Below are positions 8,990 to 16,838 of a stretch of DNA of 64,000 nt, in pieces (position 1 is the first letter of the stretch; every line of letters begins with the position of its first letter). Origin of the DNA: Burkholderia lata (GTDB taxonomy: Bacteria > Pseudomonadota > Gammaproteobacteria > Burkholderiales > Burkholderiaceae); assembly GCF_902499335.1 (NCBI RefSeq), contig NZ_CABVQK010000016.1, forward strand, positions 1 through 64,000. Reading direction: 5' to 3'. The notes below the pieces were generated by a model. It had not been told where the DNA came from and made no database searches. It was given only the letters and a program-made list of their open reading frames with translations. The position numbers were made by a program, and so were the translations under genes.

Positions 8990-9138
8990 ACGAGGCTGCG
9001 ACGCGGGATCTGTCGATCCCACACTCGAACCGAAACACGGGCCATCGGTGTTGAAGTTCGTAGATGTTGCTCGTGGCTTCCGTCAAAACGCGAATCGTGC
9101 TCGTTTGTTCCGCCAATGCAGAACGACACCCGTGACGC

Positions 9139-9363
9139 TTAGAAGCGGTGGCGCAGGCCAACCGTTGCCGCAGTTTGGCTGACCTTCGAGCTCGGGAACG
9201 CGTTGATGTCGCCGTTGTAGATCGATGCCCCCAAACCAGCGCCCTTCGTACCACGCTGGTACACCGCCTGAGCATAGACATCCGTACGCTTCGACAGGTA
9301 GGCTGCTTGGTCGAAGAGAGTCCGCGACGCTTTCGTGCGGGCGACGAGTGCTGGCTGCACCAA
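9139..9363 (-). pseudogene. C-terminal fragment of an OmpC-type porin
   Basis: The 74-residue reading frame contains YLSKRTDVYAQAVYQ and ends TVGLRHRF, the last strands and terminal Phe typical of Burkholderia trimeric porins. Intact relatives are about 360-380 residues, so only the final fifth remains. No signal peptide or start region is present nearby. It is a relic of former chromosomal sequence or of an imported segment. Confidence 0.8.
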
Positions 9364-9789
9364 CGTCGGCTCAAAGCGTCTCCGTCGCTATCGCACCATT
9401 CCGGTCGAGCGCGCCCGGCGCGATATCCTGCACCCGCTCCGTGTCGGCGGACACTGCCCCGCAGCGAGCAATAGCACGAGCGGCATCGCCCCGAGCTGTG
9501 GCAAGCAGCCCGCGGCAACGCCAGGCGCTCGGCCCCGAACGGGTGACACATCAACGTGACAAACCACGCTAAATCGACAAAACGCATCAGCAGCGCGCGT
9601 TTGCTGCGCTGATTCGAAGAGCATGGGGCCGCTCTCGGTTTAGATGGCGTACTCCCTGGCTGGCGCCGCTATCTGGCTTCTCGCGCCTCATGCGTGATCG
9701 CCCGGCCGCCCGTGGAAAAGTGCTGACCGGCCGCCCGCTACCGTGTCGCAACCTGCAAGAATGGCGGTGCCGGCAGTGAGAGGAGGCCC

Positions 9790-9984
9790 GGTGACGATCC
9801 ACAGCACCGTCAGGGCCACCGCACTGCCGAATACGATCGGCGAACCGACCCACACGGTCACGTGCGACGCGAACCGTTCGAACGTGCGCGTGACGGGATC
9901 CCTGACCGTGACCGCCCATGGATCGGCCGAGATCCGGTCGTGCACGACGGACCGGGCGCGGGATGGATGGTTCGCTTCGCGCAT
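9790..9984 (-). pseudogene. N-terminal fragment of a low-affinity iron permease-like gene
   Basis: A start codon with GGGAGG upstream begins a frame containing RTFERFASHVTVWVGSPIVF and AVALTVLWIVTGPPL, the first cytoplasmic stretch and membrane helix of the low-affinity iron permease family. Similarity stops after GPPL, where the family would continue to a second helix. The gene is truncated after about 65 residues. Family call from motif memory only. Confidence 0.6.
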
Positions 9985-10544
9985 GGATGCCTCCCGGAAA
10001 AGGACGTCGATCTTGGCGCACGCGATGGCACGAGCGGCGGCGCCCGTACACAGGCGCTTCCGACGAGCGAGCAGCTTGCATGCCCGATCGCCTAGCCCAC
10101 GCCACACCTCTTTTTTCAAACGCTATCAAAGCGACACCATGATCCGCTTCCAAAAATGTCTACTCCAAGCAGTACAGGTTATTTTTTAAAATCGAGTATC
10201 ACGCCCGCTGAGCCTCGCGACCATTGGCATGAGTCAAAACCGGCTTGTTCCCGATATTTGTGACCATAACGTTCCCGCCCAGCGAGTTCGAGCCCATCAT
10301 CTACGACGCGCGTTCGATGGGTACAAGAGTGGCGCACGTCAGGCAACTTGACCGACTCCCGCTCCAGCTACTCCGGGGCCGTATGCGCGAACCCGAATGC
10401 AAGACTGAAAGCGCCAAGGATCGTCGCCGCAGGCGTGACTATTCGATCCCTGATCACGTCTCGTCACGCCGCGCCAGGCGTGACCATAACTTTCACATTC
10501 ACGCCAGAACGACCGCTCTCCGTTCATTGGCCACACCATTCGAA

Positions 10545-10740
10545 AGCGACGGGTTAACCATGATCGACCGTCGAAAAACGCCATGTTAACTTCCTCGATC
10601 ATACGACTTGGTCATTTGACCTGATTTGACACGGATACGCCAGCTCACCGGAAACCCCAGCGAATGACTCCATGTCTATCGCCTCTGGAGACGGGTGCTG
10701 GATCATCAGGAGGTCGCGACAACGTCGGGAGGAGCGTGTG
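10545..10740 (+). repeat. Duplicated promoter block, copy B
   Basis: Closely matches 1585-1735, including GGGTTAACCATGATCGAC at 10551-10568, CCATGTTAACTTC, the operator pair and CACCGGAAACC. Here the block is followed by a dioxygenase gene and an SDR remnant instead of the intact SDR. Confidence 0.8.
10596..10622 (+). promoter_or_regulatory. Tandem TetR-type operator in copy B
   Basis: CGATCATACGACTT (10596-10609) and TGGTCATTTGACCT (10609-10622), 13 bp apart. Same arrangement and flanks as 1635-1661. Confidence 0.7.
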
Positions 10741-10792
10741 CGCTCCGTCAACTGGCGTGAAAGGAACGTATGGCAGAAAGCGAAAGCATATT

Positions 10793-10819
10793 AGGTCAAT
10801 TGACTCAGTCAAATATTCA
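10793..10819 (+). promoter_or_regulatory. Second tandem operator before the first dioxygenase
   Basis: AGGTCAATTGACTC (10793-10806) and the weaker CAGTCAAATATTCA (10806-10819), 13 bp apart, 80-106 bp before the start codon at 10899. It resembles the pair at 12901-12927 most closely. Confidence 0.65.
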
Positions 10820-10898
10820 ACTTGATGTCTGGATCACCACCCGAATCAGAACGTGACGCCGCTTCTGATCTACCCGTCCACGAAACTTTGAGGCAAAC

Positions 10899-11774
10899 AT
10901 GAACGCAAATATTCAGAACATTCAGGACTCCCTCCCCACCGTCTCCAAGCAAACCAGCGCACAAGAGATCGTGTCGCTCATGAATCAATACGGCGGCGTC
11001 CGGATCAAGAATTATCTGACCCAGGAGCAGGTCGCGAACATCAACCGCGAGGTCGATGCTCCGCTCGAGCGGCTTCGCGAGGGGTCGTCGCACGAAAACG
11101 AACTGATCAAGGAATTCCACGGCACTTATACGAAGCGCCTGACGAACATGGTCACGCACAGCAAGACTTTCGGAGACGTGCTGGACGACGAACTCTTTCA
11201 TGAACTCGGCGAGGTGCTCTACCGTGAAGAGTCCGGCGATTGGTGGCTTTCGACCGCGCAGGTCATCGACATCGGCCCGGGCAACACGGCACAGATGCTG
11301 CATCGCGATGTCGGCAATTTCCCGCCCCTGTGCGCGCTTGGAGTCAACGGGCCTACGGTGTTCACCAACCTCATGATTGCGCTGACGCGCTTCACCGAGG
11401 AAAACGGCGCCACCCGAATCATTCCGGGGAGCCAGAACTGGGACGAGGACTACTTCGACAGCAAGGGCACGCCCGACATGACCATTGCCGCCGAGATGGA
11501 CGCCGGCGACGCGTTGCTGTTCAGCGGAAAGGTGATCCACGGTGGCGGCGCGAATGTGACGCAGAACGAGCGCCGACGCGGGCTCACGATTCCGATGCAA
11601 CCGTCCTACCTGACGCCGGAGGAAGCGTATCCCTTCATCGTGGACATGGACACCGTGCGACGCCTGTCGAAGCGCGTTCAGCGAATCATCGGCTTCCGCT
11701 CGCAATATCCCGCTGGCACGCCGGGCCTCTGGCAAGTCGACTACGACGATATCGCGACGCACCTCGGTCTCTGA
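10899..11774 (+). CDS. Phytanoyl-CoA dioxygenase-family oxygenase 1
   Basis: A 291-residue Fe(II)/2-oxoglutarate dioxygenase of the PhyH family, expected to hydroxylate or otherwise oxidise a small molecule or acyl substrate in the cytosol. The iron ligands are His135 and Asp137 in MLHRDVG and His214 in IHGGGAN. The 2-oxoglutarate arginine is probably one of Arg225-227 in ERRRGLTI. ATRIIPGSQNWDED is the typical PhyH turn. It sits between two copies of duplicated sequence and reads alone from an operator-bearing promoter. Its substrate cannot be told. A second PhyH protein lies at 18.2 kb and is only distantly similar. Confidence 0.85.
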   Translation: MNANIQNIQDSLPTVSKQTSAQEIVSLMNQYGGVRIKNYLTQEQVANINREVDAPLERLREGSSHENELIKEFHGTYTKRLTNMVTHSKTFGDVLDDELFHELGEVLYREESGDWWLSTAQVIDIGPGNTAQMLHRDVGNFPPLCALGVNGPTVFTNLMIALTRFTEENGATRIIPGSQNWDEDYFDSKGTPDMTIAAEMDAGDALLFSGKVIHGGGANVTQNERRRGLTIPMQPSYLTPEEAYPFIVDMDTVRRLSKRVQRIIGFRSQYPAGTPGLWQVDYDDIATHLGL

Positions 11775-11849
11775 GTCACGAACAGACGCCTGCATCGGTC
11801 CGGGAGGGGTGATCCCCTCCCAGGATTCCGTGATGCACATGCGCGAGCC

Positions 11850-12104
11850 ACGACAGCATCACCACCAGCGAGACACGCCATGAAGATCGACCTGACGAAT
11901 CGCGCTGCGATCGTGACCGGCGATCAGGTCGCTCACCCGCTCGCCCAACGCCTCAACGAGGCGGAAAACCGCAGCGGCGAGATGGTTCCTTCGTCCGGCG
12001 TTGCCCAGGGCGATCTCGAGATCAATGCGGGGATTGCCCGCCTTTCCGGGGATGGTCCCCAAGAATCGACTTTCTATTGCACCTCATCCAACTCAGGAGC
12101 GTGA
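11850..12104 (+). pseudogene. Collapsed second copy of the SDR gene (in-frame 246-codon deletion)
   Basis: From the ATG at 11880 the sequence matches the first 14 codons of the SDR at 1824 (MKIDLTNR.AIVTG). It then jumps directly to the SDR C-terminal part (GDQV..., NRSG.MVPSSGVAQGDLE). The junction is GACCGGCG (11915-11922), which occurs at both deletion ends in the intact gene (1859-1866 and 2597-2604). The gap between those copies is 738 bp, exactly 246 codons. The leader before the ATG is also similar. A 74-codon frame remains open but lacks the whole Rossmann core and active site. Confidence 0.9.
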
Positions 12105-12106
12105 TC

Positions 12107-12217
12107 ATGGTGAAGCGTTTGTTTGTCGCAATCTCTCTCGTTGCCGGGATCCTTCTGGTATTAAGCCCGGGATTCATGGTCCTCTACCATATCGAGCACT
12201 ACGACTCGAGCCAATAG
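12107..12217 (+). CDS. Small single-span membrane protein, 36 residues
   Basis: An ATG preceded by AGGAG at 7-base spacing opens a 36-codon frame. It has a Lys-Arg N-terminus (MVKRLFVAIS), a continuous hydrophobic stretch through LVAGILLVLSPGF, and a polar end HIEHYDSSQ. It looks like an inner-membrane peptide or an uncleaved signal anchor. It lies inside the trailer repeat copy B, in bases absent from copy A. I recognise no family. The good ribosome site and composition argue for a real gene. Confidence 0.55.
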   Translation: MVKRLFVAISLVAGILLVLSPGFMVLYHIEHYDSSQ

Positions 12218-12229
12218 GCTCCACCTGGA

Positions 12230-12563
12230 AAGATCGAACACGCCGGCGTTGCCTTGCGCGCGGATCGTATCGAACACGATCCGCGGAGCGCATTGCTCGC
12301 GCTTCGGTCGGCGGCTTTCGGTCTCGAACCAGCCCAACAGTTAGTGGGTCCATGCGTCGAGGACGCGCGGGCCCGCGCGCTGCGGTTACTTCCGACTGCG
12401 TAGATCAGTCTGCCCCTGCCATGCGCGTACCGTGCGTCTGAACACGCCCGTACGCACCACGATCTCGCGCTGCGAAATCTTCTGGCGGAAGTACACCGCC
12501 GCCCCTCCCAGCCCTCCGCCCCACCTTGATCACCCTGCATCCCCGCTTGAAGGTTGAGCGGGG
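12230..12563 (+). repeat. Operon-trailer repeat, copy B
   Basis: A divergent copy of 6545-6745. GAACACGATCCGCGGAGCGC, CGCTTCGGTCGGCGG, TTCTGGCGGAAGT and CACCTTGATCACCCTGCATCCC have counterparts in the same order. The matching start of this repeat (CGCCTTTCCGGGGATG) lies near 12040, so copy B is interrupted by about 200 bp with the small membrane gene. Confidence 0.7.
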
Positions 12564-12571
12564 ATTTTCAT
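12541..12571 (+). terminator. Rho-independent terminator candidate
   Basis: CCCCGCT (12541-12547) pairs with AGCGGGG (12557-12563) around a 9-base loop and is followed by ATTTTCATT. It closes the dioxygenase/remnant unit. Confidence 0.7.
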
Positions 12572-12728
12572 TATGCGGATCAGATAGCGACGCCGCACAG
12601 CGCACGCCGGAGAACTGGCGCCGCTCAACTCGCCTCCTCCCCCATCGCCGTTGCATGCCGAGCGTGACGTCGGTCCACGGCTGTGCGGGACTAGTGGAAA
12701 ACGCCAATTTCCGTCTGGGCGACATTTG

Positions 12729-12755
12729 TAGACACTGGACTTGGTCAAATGACCA
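12729..12755 (+). promoter_or_regulatory. Tandem operator with a perfect palindrome before the class III aminotransferase
   Basis: TAGACACTGGACTT (12729-12742) and the perfect TGGTCAAATGACCA (12742-12755), which extends to TTGGTCAAATGACCAA. An ATG inside the palindrome opens a long frame into the aminotransferase, but it is part of the operator and not the start. Confidence 0.8.
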
Positions 12756-12900
12756 ATTCCCATGAGGCGCCGACAGACGCTCAAGCGCGCGACGCAGTGA
12801 AGCTGCATTCACGACGCAAGGCAATACGGTGCGTCGATCCAACGATGAGCCGCGAGATTTCAGAAGCTGCATTCCCCGAAATTCCCGGGGCCCAAGTACA

Positions 12901-12927
12901 CGGTCAAATGACTCAGTCAAAAGACTC
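12901..12927 (+). promoter_or_regulatory. Second tandem operator before the class III aminotransferase
   Basis: CGGTCAAATGACTC (12901-12914) and CAGTCAAAAGACTC (12914-12927), 13 bp apart, 50-76 bp before the start codon. Like the first dioxygenase, this gene has two tandem operators in its leader. Confidence 0.7.
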
Positions 12928-12976
12928 GATATCGGGTCCGACGTTCCGAGAACGAATTTTTCACAAGGAGTCGAGC

Positions 12977-14245
12977 ATGGACAGGCTGGCAAAGAAGAAC
13001 GAGTGGTTCGCAAGAGCCGAAAAGGTCATCCCGGGCGGGATGTACGGTCACCAGAGCGTCAAGTATCTGACGGAAGATTTCCCGCTGTACTTTGCAAAAG
13101 CGAAAGGTACCCATCTCTGGGACGTCGACGGCAACAAGTACATCGACTACGTGTGTGGCTACGGCACGAATCTGTTCGGCTACGGCAACGAGCGGATCGA
13201 GCAGGCCGCCGCCCTCCAGTTGCAGAAGATCGACACGGCGACGGGCCCCAGCGAGGTGATGGTTCAGCTTGCCGAGGCGCTCACTCAACAGGTCAGCCAC
13301 GCCGACTGGGCGATGTTCTGCAAGAACGGCTCGGACGCCACGTCGATGGCCATGGTGATCTCGCGCGCCTATCGCGAGAAGCGCAAGATTCTCGTTGCGC
13401 GCGGTACGTACCATGGGGCGTCCCCGTGGAACGTGCCCTATACGACGGGGATTACCAAGGAAGACCGGGCTCACATCGTCTACTTCGAGTACAACGATAT
13501 CGAGAGCCTCAATGCCGCCGTCAAGAGCGTCGACGGTGACGTAGCAGCCATCTACGCTACGCCGTTCCGGCACGAAGTGCTCTACGATCAGTTTTTCCCG
13601 TCGATCGAATACGCGAAGGAGTGCCGTCGCCTCGCGGACGAGCAGGAAGCGCTTCTGGTCGTCGACGAGGTCCGCACGGGGCTGCGCCTGTCGCGCGACT
13701 GTTCATGGTCGGACTGGGGCGTGCACCCGGACCTCAGCTGCTGGGGCAAGGCCATCGGCGGCGGCTATGCGATCGCTGCGGTGCTCGGTTCGGACAAGGC
13801 ACGCGAGGCTGCGACGAACGTTTTCGTCACGGGCTCCTACTGGCTCTCGGCTGTGCCGATGGCCGCGGCGATCGAAACGCTGCGCCTGGTACGAGAAACG
13901 GACTACCTCGAACACACCAAGCGGTTGGCGGACAAGCTGCGCGCCGGCATCGCCGAACAAGCCGAGCGGCATGGCTTCGAACTCAAGCAGACCGGTCCGA
14001 GCGTCATGCCCCAGATGCTTTTCGCGGGTGACGACGAGCTCGTGTCGCGCGGCCGGGCGTGGGCTTCGGAAGTCATCAAGAATGGCGCCTATCTCCACCC
14101 GTGGCACAACATGTTCTTCACGGCGAGCCACACCGACGACGACATCGCACGTACGCTCGAGGCGACCGAAGTGGCATTTGGCGCGATCAAGCAGAAGGCG
14201 ATTGCAGTGAGCCGCCTGGATATTCTGGACACCGTGCAGCGTTAA
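12977..14245 (+). CDS. Class III PLP aminotransferase (GSA-aminomutase/omega-transaminase-like)
   Basis: A PLP enzyme of 422 residues of the fold-type I, class III group that moves amino groups on or off omega-amines or amino-ketones. VVDEVRTGLRL holds the PLP aspartate and CWGKAIGGGYA the Schiff-base Lys258. GSDATSMAM is the phosphate-binding region. The start was set at the ATG after AAGGAGTCGAGC. The frame runs open further upstream to 12749, but that extension crosses both operators. With the class IV aminotransferase and two imine-reductase-like genes it points to amine chemistry. Substrate unknown. Confidence 0.85.
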   Translation: MDRLAKKNEWFARAEKVIPGGMYGHQSVKYLTEDFPLYFAKAKGTHLWDVDGNKYIDYVCGYGTNLFGYGNERIEQAAALQLQKIDTATGPSEVMVQLAEALTQQVSHADWAMFCKNGSDATSMAMVISRAYREKRKILVARGTYHGASPWNVPYTTGITKEDRAHIVYFEYNDIESLNAAVKSVDGDVAAIYATPFRHEVLYDQFFPSIEYAKECRRLADEQEALLVVDEVRTGLRLSRDCSWSDWGVHPDLSCWGKAIGGGYAIAAVLGSDKAREAATNVFVTGSYWLSAVPMAAAIETLRLVRETDYLEHTKRLADKLRAGIAEQAERHGFELKQTGPSVMPQMLFAGDDELVSRGRAWASEVIKNGAYLHPWHNMFFTASHTDDDIARTLEATEVAFGAIKQKAIAVSRLDILDTVQR

Positions 14246-14798
14246 TGCCGGATGCGCTTGATCGGCGCGGGTTTTCCGCGCCAGATCTGGAGCCCGCTTT
14301 ACAGCATTTCGGATCCAGCCGGATCCGACCAAGGCACCAGCTGAAAGGCGAATTCGGCTGGTGCTGCTTCTTTGGGAGAAGAGCCAGGATAACCATCGTT
14401 GGCAGGTCATTCAGGGGCCATGCCTCGATGATCGTCGTGGCTTCATCCAGCGTCTCGAACCCACGCAGGTTAAAGCATTCGTCGCGGATTGATCCGTCGT
14501 TGCCCGACGTCGATGGATGGCACTTCTCGCGTGAAACCATCCAGGATCCACCGCATCCGCCAACGCGATCGAACCACGCTTCATCGGCGCCGAGTCGACC
14601 GATGCGATGTGGAAGACCGACTACGGCAGGGTGCTGATCGAGCGCATCTCGACGCGGCTGCCGGGCAAGCAGGCAGGACAACGACAGGTTCCTGCCACAT
14701 GCGATCGGTGGCGGTCGACGGCGGGCACCCCTGTTCCTCGCTGTGCAAAGCAAGTCCTCTTCTGAAGTTTCATATACCCGATTCGAAGGAGTTTTGTG
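14246..14798. other. 553-bp gap with an IS3-family remnant
   Basis: It separates the class III aminotransferase from the imine-reductase-like gene. It contains a short inverted repeat CGGATCC-AGCC-GGATCCG near 14309 and a piece of IS3 transposase on the minus strand. No complete gene and no operator are seen. Confidence 0.6.
14418..14501 (-). mobile_element. IS3-family transposase (OrfB) remnant
   Basis: Read on the minus strand, 28 codons give a stretch with SIRDECFN, GFETLDEA and IIEAW. This is the hallmark of the end of the IS3-family DDE integrase domain, where the family reads like NGRFRDECLN...EAR.IIEAWR.DYN. Similarity stops right after the Trp, and no terminal repeats are visible. 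It is a dead fragment, but it shows past insertion activity in the island. Confidence 0.65.
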
Positions 14799-15704
14799 AT
14801 GGCAAATACCGTAACGGCGCAGGCAATATCCGTCATTGGTCTCGGCGCAATGGGAGCGGCCCTGGCCAAGGCATTGCTTGCCGCCAATCATCGCGTCACC
14901 GTCTGGAACCGCACGGCGAGCAAGTCCGCGGCGCTTGGCGAGGTTGGCGCCCAGGTCGCACACTCAGCCGCGGAGGCGATCGATGCGAGTCAGGTCGTGA
15001 TCGTTTGCGTACTCGACTATGGCGCGTCCGACTCGTTGCTGCGCACGCCGGACGTCGCGGCCCGTCTCAAAGGCAAAACGATCATCCAGCTCACGACGGG
15101 CACACCGGAGGACGCGCGAGATGCTGCGGAATGGGCCAAGGAACACGGCGTGGCTTACCTGGACGGCACCATCGGCTGCTACCCCAAGGATATCGGCACG
15201 CCGGACGGATCGATTCTGTATGCCGGCTCGCGTTCGACCTTCGAAGCCCTGCGACCTGCCCTGGCGAACCTGAGTGGACATGCGTTGTTCGTTGGGGAGC
15301 GGTTCGAGAATGCCGCCATTCTCGATGGCGCAGTTGTGGGTTCGTTCTCCCTGGGGGCCGCGCTCGGGTTTCTCTACGGCGCCGCCGTATGTGACGCCGA
15401 AGGCATCTCCCTCGACACCTACTTGTCACTTGCCTTGGCGCGTCGTCCCTTCGTCGAGGATACGCTTCAGACGTGCGTACAGATGATCAAGAAAGGGAAT
15501 TACTCAGGGTCGCAGGCCACCCTGGACAGTTGGGCCGCGGGTATCGGACAGCTGGTGGCGTTCAGCCAGGAAAGTGGCACGGACAGCAGCTACCCGCAGG
15601 AAGTACTGGCGCGACTCCAGCAGGCCGTCGCCAAGGGCCACGGTCAACATGAGCTGGCCGCCGTGTTTGAATGTTTCAGGAAGCCGCTCGCGGACCGGGG
15701 TTAG
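14799..15704 (+). CDS. Imine-reductase-like NAD(P)-dependent dehydrogenase 1
   Basis: A 301-residue protein of the beta-hydroxyacid-dehydrogenase superfamily that most resembles imine reductases: VIGLGAMGAAL and VTVWNRT for NADPH, then IIQLTTGTPEDARD and YLDGTIGCYP.DIGTPDGSILY. The all-helical second half carries Asp176 in AAILDGAVVG, at the place of the catalytic Asp/Tyr of known IREDs. The usual catalytic Lys of 3-hydroxyisobutyrate dehydrogenases is not obvious. It would reduce a cyclic imine or a ketone. The ATG after GAAGGAG was chosen over a GTG 3 bases upstream. No operator of its own is seen. Confidence 0.75.
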   Translation: MANTVTAQAISVIGLGAMGAALAKALLAANHRVTVWNRTASKSAALGEVGAQVAHSAAEAIDASQVVIVCVLDYGASDSLLRTPDVAARLKGKTIIQLTTGTPEDARDAAEWAKEHGVAYLDGTIGCYPKDIGTPDGSILYAGSRSTFEALRPALANLSGHALFVGERFENAAILDGAVVGSFSLGAALGFLYGAAVCDAEGISLDTYLSLALARRPFVEDTLQTCVQMIKKGNYSGSQATLDSWAAGIGQLVAFSQESGTDSSYPQEVLARLQQAVAKGHGQHELAAVFECFRKPLADRG

Positions 15705-15944
15705 ATACAACCCGACCCGTATCCCGTTCCGCAGCCGAAGGGCCGCAGACCTGACACCGGAAACAGAACCTCCACCGACTGCAGGCCAAATTCGCCCCAC
15801 GCTGCCCGTAAGAGCGCGGCGTGGGTGGCAAGATATTGCTCGCAATCAAATGGCCCCCTCCACGGCGGGATAGCTCACGATTGAAGTAGCCATCTCCGTT
15901 TTCCCGCATGAGGATCCAACGGCATTCCGCTGGCCGTGCGGCAA

Positions 15945-16634
15945 TCACTGCGGATTTCGTTCCAGGCTGCCAATGGTGTAGCGTCGATTGAGGTTCGTTG
16001 CTTTTTCCTGCGCGCGCTCCAGCGCGCAATAGGCGTAATACAGCGAGACGGACAGGTAAGACCAGGAAAGCAACGCGAAGATATAGAAGATCATGTGATC
16101 ATGGTCACCAGGTATAGGGTAGAAGTCATAGGTGCTCGCAATAATCTGCGTGGCGACCAGTGCCACGATCACACTCACTGCGTTGCGCTTGTCGCCAATT
16201 CGCAGCAGCTTCCCGACGACGTACACGAGATACACCGAGAACAAGGACCACATCACCAGATAGAAATACGGCTTGGGCTCAACCATGAAGTCTGCCGTCC
16301 ACACAACGACGGTTCCCGCGAGCGCGCCCACCACATACAAGACGTCAGTGAAAATCGATGGTTTATGTCGGTGCGTAACAGCCATCATGCCAACGATAGT
16401 GATGACAGGTACGCCGAAACCTCTGGAAAATGCATCGCAAAAAAGCGAGGTACTGAGAAATGCGTGCTCGCCAGTCAGCGCATTGAGCATCAAATTCGAT
16501 GCCGAGAACGTCGTCACCAGCCACTCGAATCCGAGCAGGCCGTTGCGCCGCTTGAGAAGCTTCACGCCATAGACGAGTGAAGTCGTTATCAACGCAAGAT
16601 CGGCAAGGCAATAAAGATAAAATTTGAGTTCCAT
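15945..16634 (-). CDS. Polytopic membrane protein of unknown function
   Basis: About 229 residues, mostly hydrophobic, with roughly seven membrane segments (for example LYCLADLALITTSLVYGVKL, VPVITIVGMMAV and VIVALVATQIIAS) and a charged cytoplasmic tail. I do not recognise the family. It follows the MFS gene on the same strand after about 200 bp and may belong to the IRED2-PhyH2-MFS unit. The second Met of the frame was chosen as start because GGAATG precedes it. A start four codons upstream (16646) is also possible. Confidence 0.6.
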   Translation of the reverse strand: MELKFYLYCLADLALITTSLVYGVKLLKRRNGLLGFEWLVTTFSASNLMLNALTGEHAFLSTSLFCDAFSRGFGVPVITIVGMMAVTHRHKPSIFTDVLYVVGALAGTVVVWTADFMVEPKPYFYLVMWSLFSVYLVYVVGKLLRIGDKRNAVSVIVALVATQIIASTYDFYPIPGDHDHMIFYIFALLSWSYLSVSLYYAYCALERAQEKATNLNRRYTIGSLERNPQ

Positions 16635-16838
16635 GACACATTCCAATGATCGTCAAGAATTTGAGTAACCATCGCGCTTGCCAACGTCGATACCCACTTG
16701 GCATCACCTCTCGACGCGAGAAGACGAGACCGGCACAGGTTGGTTTCGCACCGGCATGTCAGGCGGCCGGCGCCGCCTCGGGCACCCGCAAGGGCCGGGG
16801 CGCGTTCGCGCGGCAAGCTGATCGCTTCGCCTCACGCG

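Larger units (their letters stand above)
8651..10898. other. 2.25-kb non-coding region with decayed genes
   Basis: No intact gene is visible. In order it holds an alcohol dehydrogenase fragment, a tandem operator, a GCAACT palindrome, a porin C-terminal fragment, an iron-permease N-terminal fragment, the duplicated promoter block and a second tandem operator. About 10120-10540 shows nothing recognisable. Confidence 0.7.

Noticed and set aside
12749..12976. N-terminal extension of the class III aminotransferase from an upstream in-frame ATG
   Set aside because: That ATG is part of a perfect operator palindrome, the extension contains a second tandem operator, and a strong AAGGAG precedes the ATG at 12977.
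14250..14800. Intact insertion sequence
   Set aside because: Only about 28 codons of an IS3 OrfB end are recognisable; no terminal repeats, OrfA or DDE triad.
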